Shown: positions 32,216 through 41,048 of the stretch, one piece after another
Numbering within the stretch: position 1 is the first letter of the stretch
Layout of the letters: each line of letters starts with the position of its first letter
Assembly: GCF_014648635.1 (NCBI RefSeq)
Contig: NZ_BMRM01000011.1
Span: 248,001-312,000 of the forward strand
Length of the DNA: 64,000 bases
Reading direction: 5' to 3'
Origin: Streptomyces cinerochromogenes
Lineage (GTDB): Bacteria > Actinomycetota > Actinomycetes > Streptomycetales > Streptomycetaceae
Notes under the pieces: generated by a model
The model's input: only the letters and a program-made list of their open reading frames with translations
What the model was told of the DNA's origin: nothing
Databases searched by the model: none
Program-made: the position numbers and the translations under genes

Positions 32216-34129
32216 ATGATGGCGCACGAACAGCACCCGGTCCTCACCTCGGAGGCTCCCGCGCGGCCGGTACGGCAGGTCCCGGCCGGCCGGTACGCGC
32301 CGCTGCGCCGGCACCGGCGGTGGCTGGTGCCGCTCCTGGTCGTCCTGCTGCTGGCGCAGATGGCCGCGGCGATGGTCACCACGGCGGTCCAGCAGACCCC
32401 CACGATCGACGAGCCGGTGTACGTCGCGACGGCCACCGACTACCTGCGCGAGCACCGGCTGCGCTACAACCCCGAGCATCCGCCGCTCGGGAAGCTGCTG
32501 ATCGCGGCCGGGGTGGCGGTGGCGGCCCCGCACTACGACCCGTCGTACACCGGCAGCCAGGGCGAGGTGGGACGGCATCTGCTGTACGCCTCGGGCAACG
32601 ACCCCTGGCGGCTGATGCTGTGGGCGCGGCTGCCGGTGATCGCGCTGACGCTGCTGTGCGGGCTGGTGGTCTTCGCGTTCGCCCGGGACCTGGCGGGTAC
32701 GGCGGCCGGGTCGGCCGCGCTCGCCCTGTACGCCTTCTCCCCCGATGTGATCGCCCACGGTTCGCTGGCCACACTGGACCTGCCGGCGGCCGCTTCCGTC
32801 CTGACCTCGGCCTGGCTCGCCTGGCGGGCCCGGCGCCGCCCGGTGCTCTACCTGCCGCTCGCGGGTGCGGCCCTGGGCGCGGCCGTGGCGACCAAGATGA
32901 GCGCGTTGCCGGCGGTGCCGGTGGTGATGGGCCTGGCGGCGGTCTCCGCGTGGACCGCGCATCGGCCGCCACCGCCTTTCCCGCCCCGGCCTTCCCTGCC
33001 GCGGCCCCTCCCCTCCGGCCGGCCTTCCCTGTCCCGGCTCTTCCCCTCCGGCCGGCCTTCCTTGCCCCGGCCCCTCTCCCTCGGCCGTTCTCCCTCCGGC
33101 CGCTCTCCCTCCGGCCGTTCTCCCTCCGGCCCTTCCCTCTCCGGCCCGCCCCTCTCCGGCCCTCTCCGCTCCGCCCGGGCGGTCCTGCGGCGGCTCGCGG
33201 AACGACGGGCCGCGGGGGCGCTCGTGGGCGCCGTCGTCGTGGCGGTCGTCGCGGTCGTCGTCGTGTGGGCCGTGTACCTGGCCGTCGACCCGCGGCTGCG
33301 GTTCCTGCCCGCCGAGCCGGTGCCGGCCGTGCACGGGCCGCGGGGACGGCTGGTGGAGCTGCTGCCGGTGCCGCGGGCGTACCGGGCGGGAATGCGGGTG
33401 CAGTTCGGGCTGGAGGACCTCCCCTGGCAGGGGTACCTGTTCGGGCACCTGTACACCGGTTCGCTCTGGTACTACCTGCCGGCCGCCCTGCTGGTGAAGA
33501 CCCCGCTGGGGCTGCTGGCGCTGGGCGCGGCCGGTGCCGTGGCGGTCGTGGCGCGGCGCCGGCTGCGCCCAGCGGCGCCGTACCTGCTGCTGCCGCCGGC
33601 GGTCCTGCTGGCGGCGGCGATGACGGGATCGCGGGACTTCGGCACCCGGTACGCACTGTTCGTGCCGGTGTTCTGCGCGGTGGCCGCGGCCTGTGTGCCC
33701 ACGCCGCGCCGTCGCTGGTCCGGGCTGCTGACGGGCGCGCTGATGCTGTGGGTGGCGGTGAGTTCGGTGCGGACGTTCCCGTACTACCTGCCGTACGCGA
33801 ACGAGGCGTTCGGCGGGCCGGCGCACACGCACCGGCTGCTGCACGACTCGAACGTGGACTGGGGTCAGGACCTGGGCCGGCTCGCCGACCGGCTCCGGGA
33901 GCGGTACCCGGGCGAGCGGGTGTGGCTGGTCTACAAGGGCAGCGGGGTGCCGTCGTACTACGGCATCCACGCCGCCGATCCGCGGACCGTGCCGCCCGGC
34001 CGGGTGCACGGACTGCTGGTGGTGTCGGACTCCGCCGTCGCCAAGGCGCGCGGGCGGCTCGCCGAGCTGATCGCGAGCAGCCGGCCGGTCGACTCGGTGG
34101 GCCGCTCCATCAGCCTGTACCGGAGGTGA
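32216..34129 (+). CDS. ArnT/PMT-like GT-C glycosyltransferase with repetitive Pro/Ser insert
   Basis: 637 residues from ATG 32216. It has about twelve hydrophobic segments. The first luminal loop contains TPTIDEPVYVATATDYL and NPEHPPLGKLL, typical of GT39/ArnT-like enzymes that move a sugar from a polyprenyl phosphate to protein or lipid. The C-terminal part has DSNVDWGQDLGRLADRL and YKGSGVPSYYGI. Residues ~248-320 are a low-complexity insert (RSPSGRSPSGRSPSG) encoded by 15-bp DNA repeats between two membrane segments. The acceptor is unknown. Confidence 0.85.
   Translation: MMAHEQHPVLTSEAPARPVRQVPAGRYAPLRRHRRWLVPLLVVLLLAQMAAAMVTTAVQQTPTIDEPVYVATATDYLREHRLRYNPEHPPLGKLLIAAGVAVAAPHYDPSYTGSQGEVGRHLLYASGNDPWRLMLWARLPVIALTLLCGLVVFAFARDLAGTAAGSAALALYAFSPDVIAHGSLATLDLPAAASVLTSAWLAWRARRRPVLYLPLAGAALGAAVATKMSALPAVPVVMGLAAVSAWTAHRPPPPFPPRPSLPRPLPSGRPSLSRLFPSGRPSLPRPLSLGRSPSGRSPSGRSPSGPSLSGPPLSGPLRSARAVLRRLAERRAAGALVGAVVVAVVAVVVVWAVYLAVDPRLRFLPAEPVPAVHGPRGRLVELLPVPRAYRAGMRVQFGLEDLPWQGYLFGHLYTGSLWYYLPAALLVKTPLGLLALGAAGAVAVVARRRLRPAAPYLLLPPAVLLAAAMTGSRDFGTRYALFVPVFCAVAAACVPTPRRRWSGLLTGALMLWVAVSSVRTFPYYLPYANEAFGGPAHTHRLLHDSNVDWGQDLGRLADRLRERYPGERVWLVYKGSGVPSYYGIHAADPRTVPPGRVHGLLVVSDSAVAKARGRLAELIASSRPVDSVGRSISLYRR
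33083..33172 (+). repeat. Six in-frame 15-bp repeats inside the GT-C gene
   Basis: Units of 15 bp start at 33083, 33098, 33113, 33128, 33143 and 33158; the first three read GGCCGTTCTCCCTCC with one change. They encode five-residue GRSPS/GPSLS units. Longer, more diverged repeats of the same flavour extend back to about 32990. Because the period is a multiple of three the frame is kept, so the length could vary between strains without loss of the protein. Confidence 0.85.
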
Positions 34130-34207
34130 TGCCGCTGCTCCAACCCGCTGGTCACGGCGGTCGGTGAGCTATGTTGAGTGATCGTGGCAGACAAAGGAGG
34201 CCGACCG

Positions 34208-35125
34208 GTGCCCTCGCCGCAGCAGGCACGCGCACAGGCGTCAGCGATCACGTCGGGCAAGACGGTGCCCCAGGCCGAGGCCGCCCCGACCTCCCGGCTG
34301 CGGGAGCTCTTCGACGGGCCGCGTCTGTCGCCGGGGCAGCGGCGCATCGCCCAGTACCTGATCGAGCACATCACCGAGGCCGCGTTCCTGTCGATCACCG
34401 AGCTGGCGGACCGGGTCGGGGTCAGCCAGCCCTCGGTGACCCGCTTCGCCGGTGCCGTCGGCTTCAGCGGCTACCCCGCGCTGCGCGAGAAACTCCAGTC
34501 GATCGCGCTGAGCAGCCTGGCCGGCGGGCCGGGCGAGGAGGACCGGGCGAACGAGCTGCAGGCCGCCGTCGACGCCGAGATCGCGAACCTGGAGAACCTG
34601 CGGCGGGACTTCGCCGACCCCGACCGGGTCATCCGCGTCGGCCGCGAGCTGTCCCGCTCGACCCCGCTGACCGTGCTGGGCCTGCGGATCTCGGTGTCGC
34701 TCGCCGAGTACTTCGGCTATGCCGCCCGCCGCATCCACCCGGACGTGCGGCTGGTGACCCGCGGCGGCAGCGTGGCCTACGACGCGCTGCTGCAGTCCCG
34801 TGAGGCCGGCGGCAGCTGGGTGCTGGCCTTCGCCATGCCCCGGCACTCCCAGGAGACGCTCCACGCCGTCCGGGTGGCGCGCGGGGCGGGCCTGAAGGTC
34901 GCGCTGGTGACCGACCTGGCGCTCGGGCCGCTGGCCGACGAGGCCGACATCACCTTCGCCACCGGCACCGGCTCCCGGCTGGTGTTCGACTCCTACGCCG
35001 CGCCCGGCGTGCTGGCCGCGGCGCTGCTCCAGGCCATGACCGACGCCGATCCGGAGCGCACCCAGGGCCGGCTGGAGAAGTACGAACAGCTCTCCGAGCA
35101 GCACCAGTTCTTCCTCAGGGACTGA
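34208..35125 (+). CDS. MurR/RpiR family transcriptional regulator
   Basis: 305 residues from GTG 34208, set by AAAGGAGG (34193-34200) seven bases upstream; GTG/ATG codons further upstream lack this. The N-terminal HTH_6 is LSPGQRRIAQYLIEHITEAAFLSI, then ELADRVGVSQPSVTRFAGAVGFSGY. The C-terminal SIS domain follows (ISVSLAEYFGYAARRI, AFAMPRHSQETLHAVRVARGAGLKVALVT), which in this family binds phosphosugars. No sugar transporter or catabolic gene is adjacent, so the regulon is not obvious. The AT-rich region after the gene carries a small inverted repeat that could be its target. Confidence 0.9.
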   Translation: MPSPQQARAQASAITSGKTVPQAEAAPTSRLRELFDGPRLSPGQRRIAQYLIEHITEAAFLSITELADRVGVSQPSVTRFAGAVGFSGYPALREKLQSIALSSLAGGPGEEDRANELQAAVDAEIANLENLRRDFADPDRVIRVGRELSRSTPLTVLGLRISVSLAEYFGYAARRIHPDVRLVTRGGSVAYDALLQSREAGGSWVLAFAMPRHSQETLHAVRVARGAGLKVALVTDLALGPLADEADITFATGTGSRLVFDSYAAPGVLAAALLQAMTDADPERTQGRLEKYEQLSEQHQFFLRD

Positions 35126-35475
35126 GCACACCGGGCGGCGGATCCTTCCGGCCGCGCCGGGCATCCGTGAAGATCTTGCGGTCGTCCACCGCCTGGACGG
35201 GGATGATTCACCGCATATCGCGCATGAATGTTTTCATACGTCTTGCAAACCACTCGGCATATATAAATACTGCTCGGCGGACGCAGTGCCGGTTCCCCGC
35301 GTCCGGGGCCCCGCACGGACACCCTGAACGCCGTCCCCTACCCACGTCGGCGCCCGGGGTGTACCGGGGCGTGTCGTCTGCGCGACCCGCCCGTGGCGGT
35401 CCCGGTCATCCCCTAGACCGGGACCGCCCCGAACCGTCGACCACCCTCCGACGCCGCACACCGGAAGCGATGATC
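35126..35475. promoter_or_regulatory. 350-bp AT-richer intergenic region with inverted repeat
   Basis: Bases 35205-35275 are strikingly AT-rich for this genome, with TATATAAATACTG-like sequence near 35260 and ATGAA-N4-TTCAT at 35224-35237. This could hold the promoter of the downstream small gene and an operator (RpiR operators often contain TGAA/TTCA half-sites). I see no coding sequence here; the frame that reads through it lacks Streptomyces codon bias. Confidence 0.4.
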
Positions 35476-35850
35476 ATGCCCCTGACCAGCACGCGCATCA
35501 GTCCCGACTGGCCCTGTCAGGTCAAGACGCCGGGCTCGTACGACTGGGAGCGCTCGGCGGCCAAGTGGCTGCGCGAACTGATCCCGGCGCGCTACGCCAG
35601 CTATCCGGTGCTCATCCGGCACCCGGTCCTGCTCGCCCGGCACGCGCAGATCCAGGTGCAGCAGGAGATCCGGGTCGCACGGACCGCCCTGCAGACCGCG
35701 CGGGCCGAACTGCCCGTCCTCGGACTGCCCGAATCGGTGATCGAACACACGATCAAGCTGTACGCGGCGGAGGTGCTCCAGCTCCAGCACATCGCGCGCA
35801 GCGTCCGAGCGGTCAGCGAGGCCCTGGCCGGACGCGGCACGGGCCGCTGA
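35476..35850 (+). CDS. Small conserved hypothetical protein
   Basis: 124 residues from ATG 35476 (GGAAG eight bases upstream; ATG 35470 is in frame). The sequence PGSYDWERSAAKWLRELIPARYASYPVLIRHPVLLARHAQIQVQQ is followed by a long helical region ending SVRAVSEALAGRG. It is basic, soluble and helical. I do not know a function; it looks like a conserved Streptomyces protein. It is followed in the same direction by the ANTAR-SpoIIE gene 110 bp downstream. Confidence 0.7.
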   Translation: MPLTSTRISPDWPCQVKTPGSYDWERSAAKWLRELIPARYASYPVLIRHPVLLARHAQIQVQQEIRVARTALQTARAELPVLGLPESVIEHTIKLYAAEVLQLQHIARSVRAVSEALAGRGTGR

Positions 35851-35960
35851 CCCCCTCCCGACCTGCGGCGGCCCCCTCCGGGGCGCCTCTCCGAAGGTCA
35901 CGGGAATCGCGACCCGGCAGACGAGTGATCGGACGGCCCCATGTGTGCAATGCTCAACGG

Positions 35961-38420
35961 GTGACGAGCGAGCCCCTGCCTCCGGTGGACCGCGACGCCA
36001 GCGCAGATCTGGCGGCGCTGGCCAAGGTCGTCGCCCGGCAGCGTGCGGAGGTGGAACGGCTGCGCGACCTGGCCGCGACCTCGGCGGTGCTGGAGCGGGC
36101 CACGGGCGTGCTGATGGCCGTCACCGGCTGCACCCCGAACGCGGCCCACGAGGAGCTGGCCCAGCGCGCCCGGGACGGCAACCGCACCCTCCTCGAACAG
36201 TGCTGGCTCACCCTGGGTGCCCTGCCGCCCAGGACACAGCCCGCCGCCCCGGCCACGCCACCGCCCCCCGCCCTCGGCTCCGCCGCCCTCGCCCCCCTCG
36301 GCTCCGCCACCCCCGACGGCCGCTCCGGCTCCGCCGGGATCCCGCCGGCCGGTACCACGGACCTGGCGGACGTACTCGGCCGCATCGGCCGTGACCTGGT
36401 CCCGGTCGGCTCGCCGTACGAACTGGCCGGCTGCCTGCTGAGCCACCTGGCGCCCGAGGCGGGCGCCGACGCCGTCATGCTGTACGAGCGGCTGCCCGAG
36501 GGCGGCCTGGGGCTCATCGGGTACGCCGGAATCGAGCCCGCCCTCGCCGCCCAGTGGCGCCACATGCCCCCGCTGACCGGCATGGCCGCGCTGGACGCCG
36601 TACGGTCCGGGGAACCGGTCTGGCTGGAGGACCTCACCGCGGACCGCACCCGGTACCTGCTCATCGGGGACGCCCCGGAGCGGTGGCTCAGCCGGGTCTG
36701 GCTGCCCGTGCCGGCCGGGGACGCCGCCCACGTCGCCCTCGGGGTGCTGCGCCGGCAGGCCGGGCCGTTCACGCCGCGCGAGCGGGAGCTGCTGCGGGCC
36801 GTGGCCCGGCTCTGCGCGGGCCGCCTGCGCGCCCTCGACAGCCCGCGGAGCGGGGCGCCCGGCGATGTCGCCCAGACCGTGCAGGCGGTGTTCGACGCGC
36901 TGCCGGGCGCGGCCATCCTGCTGACCCCGCTGCGCGCCCCCTCCGGCGAGGTGGAGGACTACCGCATCGACGCCGCCACCCCGGAGGCGGTCGACGTGTT
37001 CGGCCGGACGGGCCGGGAGATGGTCGGCTCGCACATCCTGGAGAGCTACCCGTCCGTCGCGGGCGAACCGCTGTGGCAGGGCTATCTGCGGGCGCTGCGG
37101 ACCGGACGCCCCTTCGAGGGCGAGCCGTTCGCCTACCAGGACGTGGTCGGCGACGTGCCCGTGACCGCCACCTACTCGGTGCGGGCGGCCCCGCTCGGCG
37201 AGGGCCTGGTGGTGACCTGGCTGCGGCACGACCCGGTGGAACGGCAGGAGCAGCGCCTCGCCGACGTGCAGCGGCTCGGCAACCTGGGCTGGGCGAACTG
37301 GAACCTGCTCACCCGGGAGGCGTCCTGGGCCGCGCAGACGTACGCCGTGCTCGGCCGGCGCCCCGGGCAGGGGCCGGTGCCGCTGGAGGAGCTGCCCGGC
37401 CTGGTCGTGCCGGAGGACACCGGGCCGCTGACCCGCGCGATCGACGGACTGGTCCGCGACGGGCAGCCGTTCGACGTGCCGTTCCGCGTCGAGGCGCCCG
37501 CCGGAGTCCGGCATCTGCGGATGGTCGCGGAGGCCGTCACCTCGCCCGACGGGACCCCGGTCGAGGTGCACAGCTTCGTGCAGGACCTCACCGCGCAGCG
37601 CAGCGCGGAGCTCGCGCTGGTGGAGAGCGAACGCGCGATGCTCCTGCAGCGCGGCGTCCTCCAGGCCGAGCGGGCCCTGGCGGCCCGGCTGCAGCACGCC
37701 CTGCTGCCGCTGCCGAGCAAGCCGGTCCGGCTGGCCGGGCTGCGCGTCGAGGTCGCCTACCTGCCCGCGCAGTCCGGCATCCACGTCGGCGGCGACTGGT
37801 TCAGCGCCATCGAACTGCCCGACTCGGACGCGCTGTTCGTGGTCGGTGACGTGGCCGGCCACGGCATCGACGCGGTGGCCACCATGGCCCAGCTCAGGTT
37901 CACCGCGAAGGGCATGGTCAGCACCGGCTCCTCGCTCACCGGGGCGCTGGCGCGGCTCAACCAGCTGCTGCTGCACTCCCGCGACAGCCAGACCACCGCC
38001 ACCATGGTGCTGGCCCGCTACGACCCCGAACGGCAGGTCCTGGCCTGGGCCCAGGCCGGGCACCCGCCGCCACTGCTGGTGCGCCGGGGCGAGGTGCGCT
38101 TCCTCGACCGGCCCGGCGGCATGCTGCTCGGCGCGATGTCCTCGCCCGCCTACGAGTCGCTGGAACTGCGGCTGGAACCCGGTGACCGGCTGCTGCTCTA
38201 CACCGACGGCCTGGTCGAACGCCCCGGCGAGGGCCTCGACGCGGGCTTCGACCGGCTGTCCGAGGCGGTGCGCGCGCACGGCTCCGGCGGGTCCGGCTCC
38301 CTGGAGGCGCTGCTCGCGACGCTGCTGGCGGACGAACGGCGGGACGACGTGTGCGTGCTGGACATCCGGATGCCCCTGGAGGGGGTGCAGGACGCGGCGG
38401 AGGGCGCGGCACACGGCTGA
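35961..38420 (+). CDS. SpoIIE-type PP2C phosphatase with N-terminal ANTAR-like domain
   Basis: 819 residues from GTG 35961 (GTG 35943 is in frame). Residues ~20-80 form an ANTAR-like three-helix domain: SAVLERATGVLMAVTGCTPNAAHEEL, then ARDGNRTLLEQCW, with the pattern of RNA-binding antiterminators. A Pro/Ala linker, a GAF domain (~135-290), PAS-like regions (~310-560) and the PP2C phosphatase (~590-810) follow. Phosphatase motifs are GGDWFSAI near 609, GDVAGHG, AGHPPPLL and LYTDGLVER. It is cytoplasmic. It probably controls an anti-anti-sigma factor, perhaps with nucleic acid or protein contacts through ANTAR. Confidence 0.85.
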   Translation: MTSEPLPPVDRDASADLAALAKVVARQRAEVERLRDLAATSAVLERATGVLMAVTGCTPNAAHEELAQRARDGNRTLLEQCWLTLGALPPRTQPAAPATPPPPALGSAALAPLGSATPDGRSGSAGIPPAGTTDLADVLGRIGRDLVPVGSPYELAGCLLSHLAPEAGADAVMLYERLPEGGLGLIGYAGIEPALAAQWRHMPPLTGMAALDAVRSGEPVWLEDLTADRTRYLLIGDAPERWLSRVWLPVPAGDAAHVALGVLRRQAGPFTPRERELLRAVARLCAGRLRALDSPRSGAPGDVAQTVQAVFDALPGAAILLTPLRAPSGEVEDYRIDAATPEAVDVFGRTGREMVGSHILESYPSVAGEPLWQGYLRALRTGRPFEGEPFAYQDVVGDVPVTATYSVRAAPLGEGLVVTWLRHDPVERQEQRLADVQRLGNLGWANWNLLTREASWAAQTYAVLGRRPGQGPVPLEELPGLVVPEDTGPLTRAIDGLVRDGQPFDVPFRVEAPAGVRHLRMVAEAVTSPDGTPVEVHSFVQDLTAQRSAELALVESERAMLLQRGVLQAERALAARLQHALLPLPSKPVRLAGLRVEVAYLPAQSGIHVGGDWFSAIELPDSDALFVVGDVAGHGIDAVATMAQLRFTAKGMVSTGSSLTGALARLNQLLLHSRDSQTTATMVLARYDPERQVLAWAQAGHPPPLLVRRGEVRFLDRPGGMLLGAMSSPAYESLELRLEPGDRLLLYTDGLVERPGEGLDAGFDRLSEAVRAHGSGGSGSLEALLATLLADERRDDVCVLDIRMPLEGVQDAAEGAAHG

Positions 38421-38448
38421 CGGCGCAGCCCGGACCGGTACGGGCCGT

Positions 38449-38970
38449 TCAGTCGACAGGGTCGACAGGGTGGCCCGCGTCGATGGTGACGGAGTCGGAG
38501 AGCCGCAGCAGCGGCCCGCCCCTCCCCTCGCCCCACTGGACCGGGTCGAGCACGAAACCCACGTGGTCACCGCCGTCGGTGCGGTGCAGGATGGTGCCGA
38601 CGAACCAGGCCGCCGCGTCCTGGAGGACGATGGCGCCGCCGTGCTCCTCCCGCCAGTCGAGCCCGACGAACTTGTCGGTCTCGTCGCCCGTCTCGCCACC
38701 GAAGAGTTCCGCGAGGTCCCGCTGGTCGCGGGTGAGCAGATGGACGGCGAGGTACTGGGCGGCGCGGGCGACCCGGTAGGTGTGGTTGACCTTGGAGAGC
38801 CACACGGCGAACCGGGGCGGCTGGAGGGAGCACTGCGAGGCGAACCCGACGAGGCAGCCGGAGCGCTCGCCGCCCGCCACTGCGGTGACCACGCACATGT
38901 CCGGGTCGAGCCGATGGAAGAAGGCGTTCGGCTCCCCCGCCCGGCCGCGCGTACCGCTCTCGTCCGCCAT
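38449..38970 (-). CDS. Flavin reductase family protein
   Basis: 173 residues from ATG 38970. The flavin-reductase-like split-barrel fold is recognised by NAFFHRLDPDMCVVTAVAGGERSGCLVGFASQCSLQPPRFAVWLSK and the GHPVDPVD end. Members bind FMN/FAD and use NAD(P)H to supply reduced flavin or act on small molecules. It is cytoplasmic. No oxygenase partner is adjacent. It follows the convergent SpoIIE gene closely (28 bp). Confidence 0.8.
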   Translation of the reverse strand: MADESGTRGRAGEPNAFFHRLDPDMCVVTAVAGGERSGCLVGFASQCSLQPPRFAVWLSKVNHTYRVARAAQYLAVHLLTRDQRDLAELFGGETGDETDKFVGLDWREEHGGAIVLQDAAAWFVGTILHRTDGGDHVGFVLDPVQWGEGRGGPLLRLSDSVTIDAGHPVDPVD

Positions 38971-39010
38971 GCCGCTGCACTCCCGTCCGTCGCCGCTCGG
39001 TTCCGTCCGC

Positions 39011-39766
39011 TCAAGCATCGTCGCCGAAGCCGGTGCGGGACTCCAGCGCACGGCGCGTGTCGTCGCCGTAGACGCCCCTCTCGTCGCCGCTGATGCCGTA
39101 CCAGAGCTGGAAGCGGGCCACGGCCTCGGTGAGCGTGGCGTCGTAGCTGCCGCCGGTCGAGCCTCCGCGGTAGACGTCCGGGATGCGCAGCAGGCGCTGC
39201 TGGAGGTCGGTGACGTCGGGGCCGGTGTCGCCCTGGCGGAGGACGCCCGGGCCGTCGGGGTCGGTCGCGGCGGTCGACGCGCCGGGGGCCGGTGGAGCCG
39301 GCGCGGTGGCGGGCGGGGCCTGTGTGGCCGCGCCGGCCGAGGAGGCGGACGGGGCCGAGGACGCGGACGGGGCCGGACGGGCGGTGGCGGCGGCCTGCTG
39401 GCGGCCGGGGAGCAGCAGGGCGCCGCCGAACCCGACGAGCGCGGCCGCCGCGACGGCCACGGCGACGACGGCCCGACGCCGCCCTGGGCGGAATTCGGGG
39501 GTGGCCGTGGCGGGACCGGCGGTGGGTGCGGGCGGGAGTTGCCGGGTGCGGACCTCGGCGAGCGGCTCGTACCCCACCGGGCCGGGCTTCGCCGAGTCGG
39601 GCGTCGCCGGGCCGGGCGCCGCCGGATCGGGCCGGAAGTCGCGCATCAGCTCGGCGAGGGCGTCGAAATGGCGGAGCCGCACGACCCGGATGGGCTCCAG
39701 GACCGGTCCCATGGGCTCCAGGACCGGTCCCGGTGGCGGCTGTTGGGGGTCGGGCGGTGTCGGCAC
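39011..39766 (-). CDS. Membrane-anchored peptidoglycan-binding domain protein
   Basis: 251 residues from GTG 39766, chosen because AGGAG (39773-39777) is six bases upstream. A Pro-rich cytoplasmic N-terminus with a small VLEP repeat precedes a single membrane segment (~residues 120-140, AVVAVAVAAAALVGFGGALLL). An Ala/Ser/Pro linker follows, then a C-terminal PG_binding_1 domain (VLRQGDTGPDVTDLQQRLLRI, ATLTEAVARFQLWYGI). It should anchor in the membrane and bind the cell wall outside. Topology resembles the anti-sigma-like wall-binding proteins common in Streptomyces. Confidence 0.85.
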   Translation of the reverse strand: MPTPPDPQQPPPGPVLEPMGPVLEPIRVVRLRHFDALAELMRDFRPDPAAPGPATPDSAKPGPVGYEPLAEVRTRQLPPAPTAGPATATPEFRPGRRRAVVAVAVAAAALVGFGGALLLPGRQQAAATARPAPSASSAPSASSAGAATQAPPATAPAPPAPGASTAATDPDGPGVLRQGDTGPDVTDLQQRLLRIPDVYRGGSTGGSYDATLTEAVARFQLWYGISGDERGVYGDDTRRALESRTGFGDDA

Positions 39767-39944
39767 CTGGCTCTCCTTCCGTCCCTCGGTCACGGGGGCT
39801 TCCACGGCCCCGCGCTCAGATACGGCGGCCGTCGCCACCGCGTTCAGCGGCCCGGTACCCCTCCTCCGCTCTTCCTCACGCACCAGGTCCCACGACCCTC
39901 GTGACCGACGGAACGGCGGTGACCGCCCTGAGCGCGCCGGCGGG

Positions 39945-40793
39945 TCAGGGCCGGGCCGGGCTGAGCGCTCCCTGCGCGAACCGGCTCAGGGACGCCGTGA
40001 ACGCGGTCACGAAGGCGTCCCTGGCCTCCTCCTCCAGCGCGTCCAGGGACAAGTAGGGGTTCAGGTCCTCCAGTTCGACCAGCAGCAGGCCGCCGTCGGG
40101 GGCGCGGCAGGCGTCGACGCGCTGGATGCCGTGACCGAGGTCGTTCCAGTCGATGAACCGGCGCGCGAACTCCAGGTCGGCCGCGGTCGCCGTGTAGGGC
40201 TTCAGCTCCCAGCGGCGCCGGGGATCGGGGGCGTACAGGGCGTACTGGAAGTCGTCGTCGACGAAGTAGAAGGACACCTCGTAGGCGAAGTCGACACAGG
40301 GCTGGATCAGGACGTCCCCGGCGGTGTGCCCGGCGAGGCGGCTGCCGGGGACGATCCGCAGGCCGAGGGAGTCCGCGCCGAACTTCGGCTTCACCACGTA
40401 GCGGGCGGCGGCCGGCAGCCGGTCCAGGTCCTCGACCCGGTCGACGGTCGGGATGACGGGGTAGCCGGCGGCGGTCAGATCGAGCAGGTACTGCTTGCCG
40501 GCCATGTCGGCCTTCCCGGTGAGCGGGTTGTACACCGGGGTGCCGGCGGCGAGCGCCCGGGCGCGGAAGTCGTCGTACGCCTTCTGGTGGCCGAGGACGG
40601 GTCCGCTGTTGCGGACGACGACGGCGTCGAAGCCGTCCATCAGGGCCGCCGCGTCCAGCGGATGGCACAGGGCCAGGTCGAAGTGGGCGCGCAGCCGGGA
40701 GGTGAGGTGGATGTCCTCGTCGCAGTAGCGGCGCCCGCGGGCCTGGTACGCCAGGTCGGTGACGTACAGCAGTCGGGGGCGGGCGGCGGGCAT
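39945..40793 (-). CDS. ATP-grasp domain protein
   Basis: 282 residues from ATG 40793, with GAGGAG upstream. The chain has RLLYVTDLAYQARGRRYCDEDI at the start, a lid lysine in ARYVVKPKFGADSLG, and metal ligands in LLLVELEDLNPYLSLD (Glu...Asn), so it looks catalytically intact. ATP-grasp enzymes ligate carboxylates to amines or thiols using ATP; the substrate is unknown. It is short for the family and has no partner enzyme beside it. Confidence 0.8.
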   Translation of the reverse strand: MPAARPRLLYVTDLAYQARGRRYCDEDIHLTSRLRAHFDLALCHPLDAAALMDGFDAVVVRNSGPVLGHQKAYDDFRARALAAGTPVYNPLTGKADMAGKQYLLDLTAAGYPVIPTVDRVEDLDRLPAAARYVVKPKFGADSLGLRIVPGSRLAGHTAGDVLIQPCVDFAYEVSFYFVDDDFQYALYAPDPRRRWELKPYTATAADLEFARRFIDWNDLGHGIQRVDACRAPDGGLLLVELEDLNPYLSLDALEEEARDAFVTAFTASLSRFAQGALSPARP

Positions 40794-40826
40794 GGGGCTC
40801 CTCGGGGCGGTACCGGCTGCGACTAC

Positions 40827-40855
40827 GGCGGTGGCGGTGGCGGTGGCGGTGGCGG
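40827..40855. repeat. GGCGGT microsatellite
   Basis: Nearly five copies of the hexamer GGCGGT lie in the leader of the ATP-grasp gene, 34 bp before its start. Such short repeats are prone to slippage and may vary between strains. Confidence 0.85.
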
Positions 40856-40973
40856 AGAAAGGTTACGCCGCAGGGTGCCGGGGCTCTTCGCCGCCCCTGG
40901 CGAGGAGTGCCGGGTCCGAGGTCCTCCGCGGTGGGTCCACGGGGACGCGATGACGACACGGTACGAACGGAAG

Positions 40974-41018
40974 CACTCAGTTCCCTCGTGAGCGCACTCT
41001 CGCTGCACTGAGTGTCAC
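40974..41018. promoter_or_regulatory. Probable TetR operator
   Basis: GCACTGAGTGTCAC (41005-41018) contains the palindrome CACT-G-AGTG. An inverted partial copy CACTCAG lies at 40974-40980. The site is about 30 bp before the TetR start. The same 14-mer is found reversed before the next gene, which supports an operator. Confidence 0.6.
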
Positions 41019-41048
41019 GAGCCCGGTCCGGGTGCTACGTTCCCGTTC

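Noticed and set aside
35167..35475. Upstream extension of the small gene at 35476
   Set aside because: The frame is open from 35167 but lacks Streptomyces codon bias in the AT-rich part and has no ribosome site.
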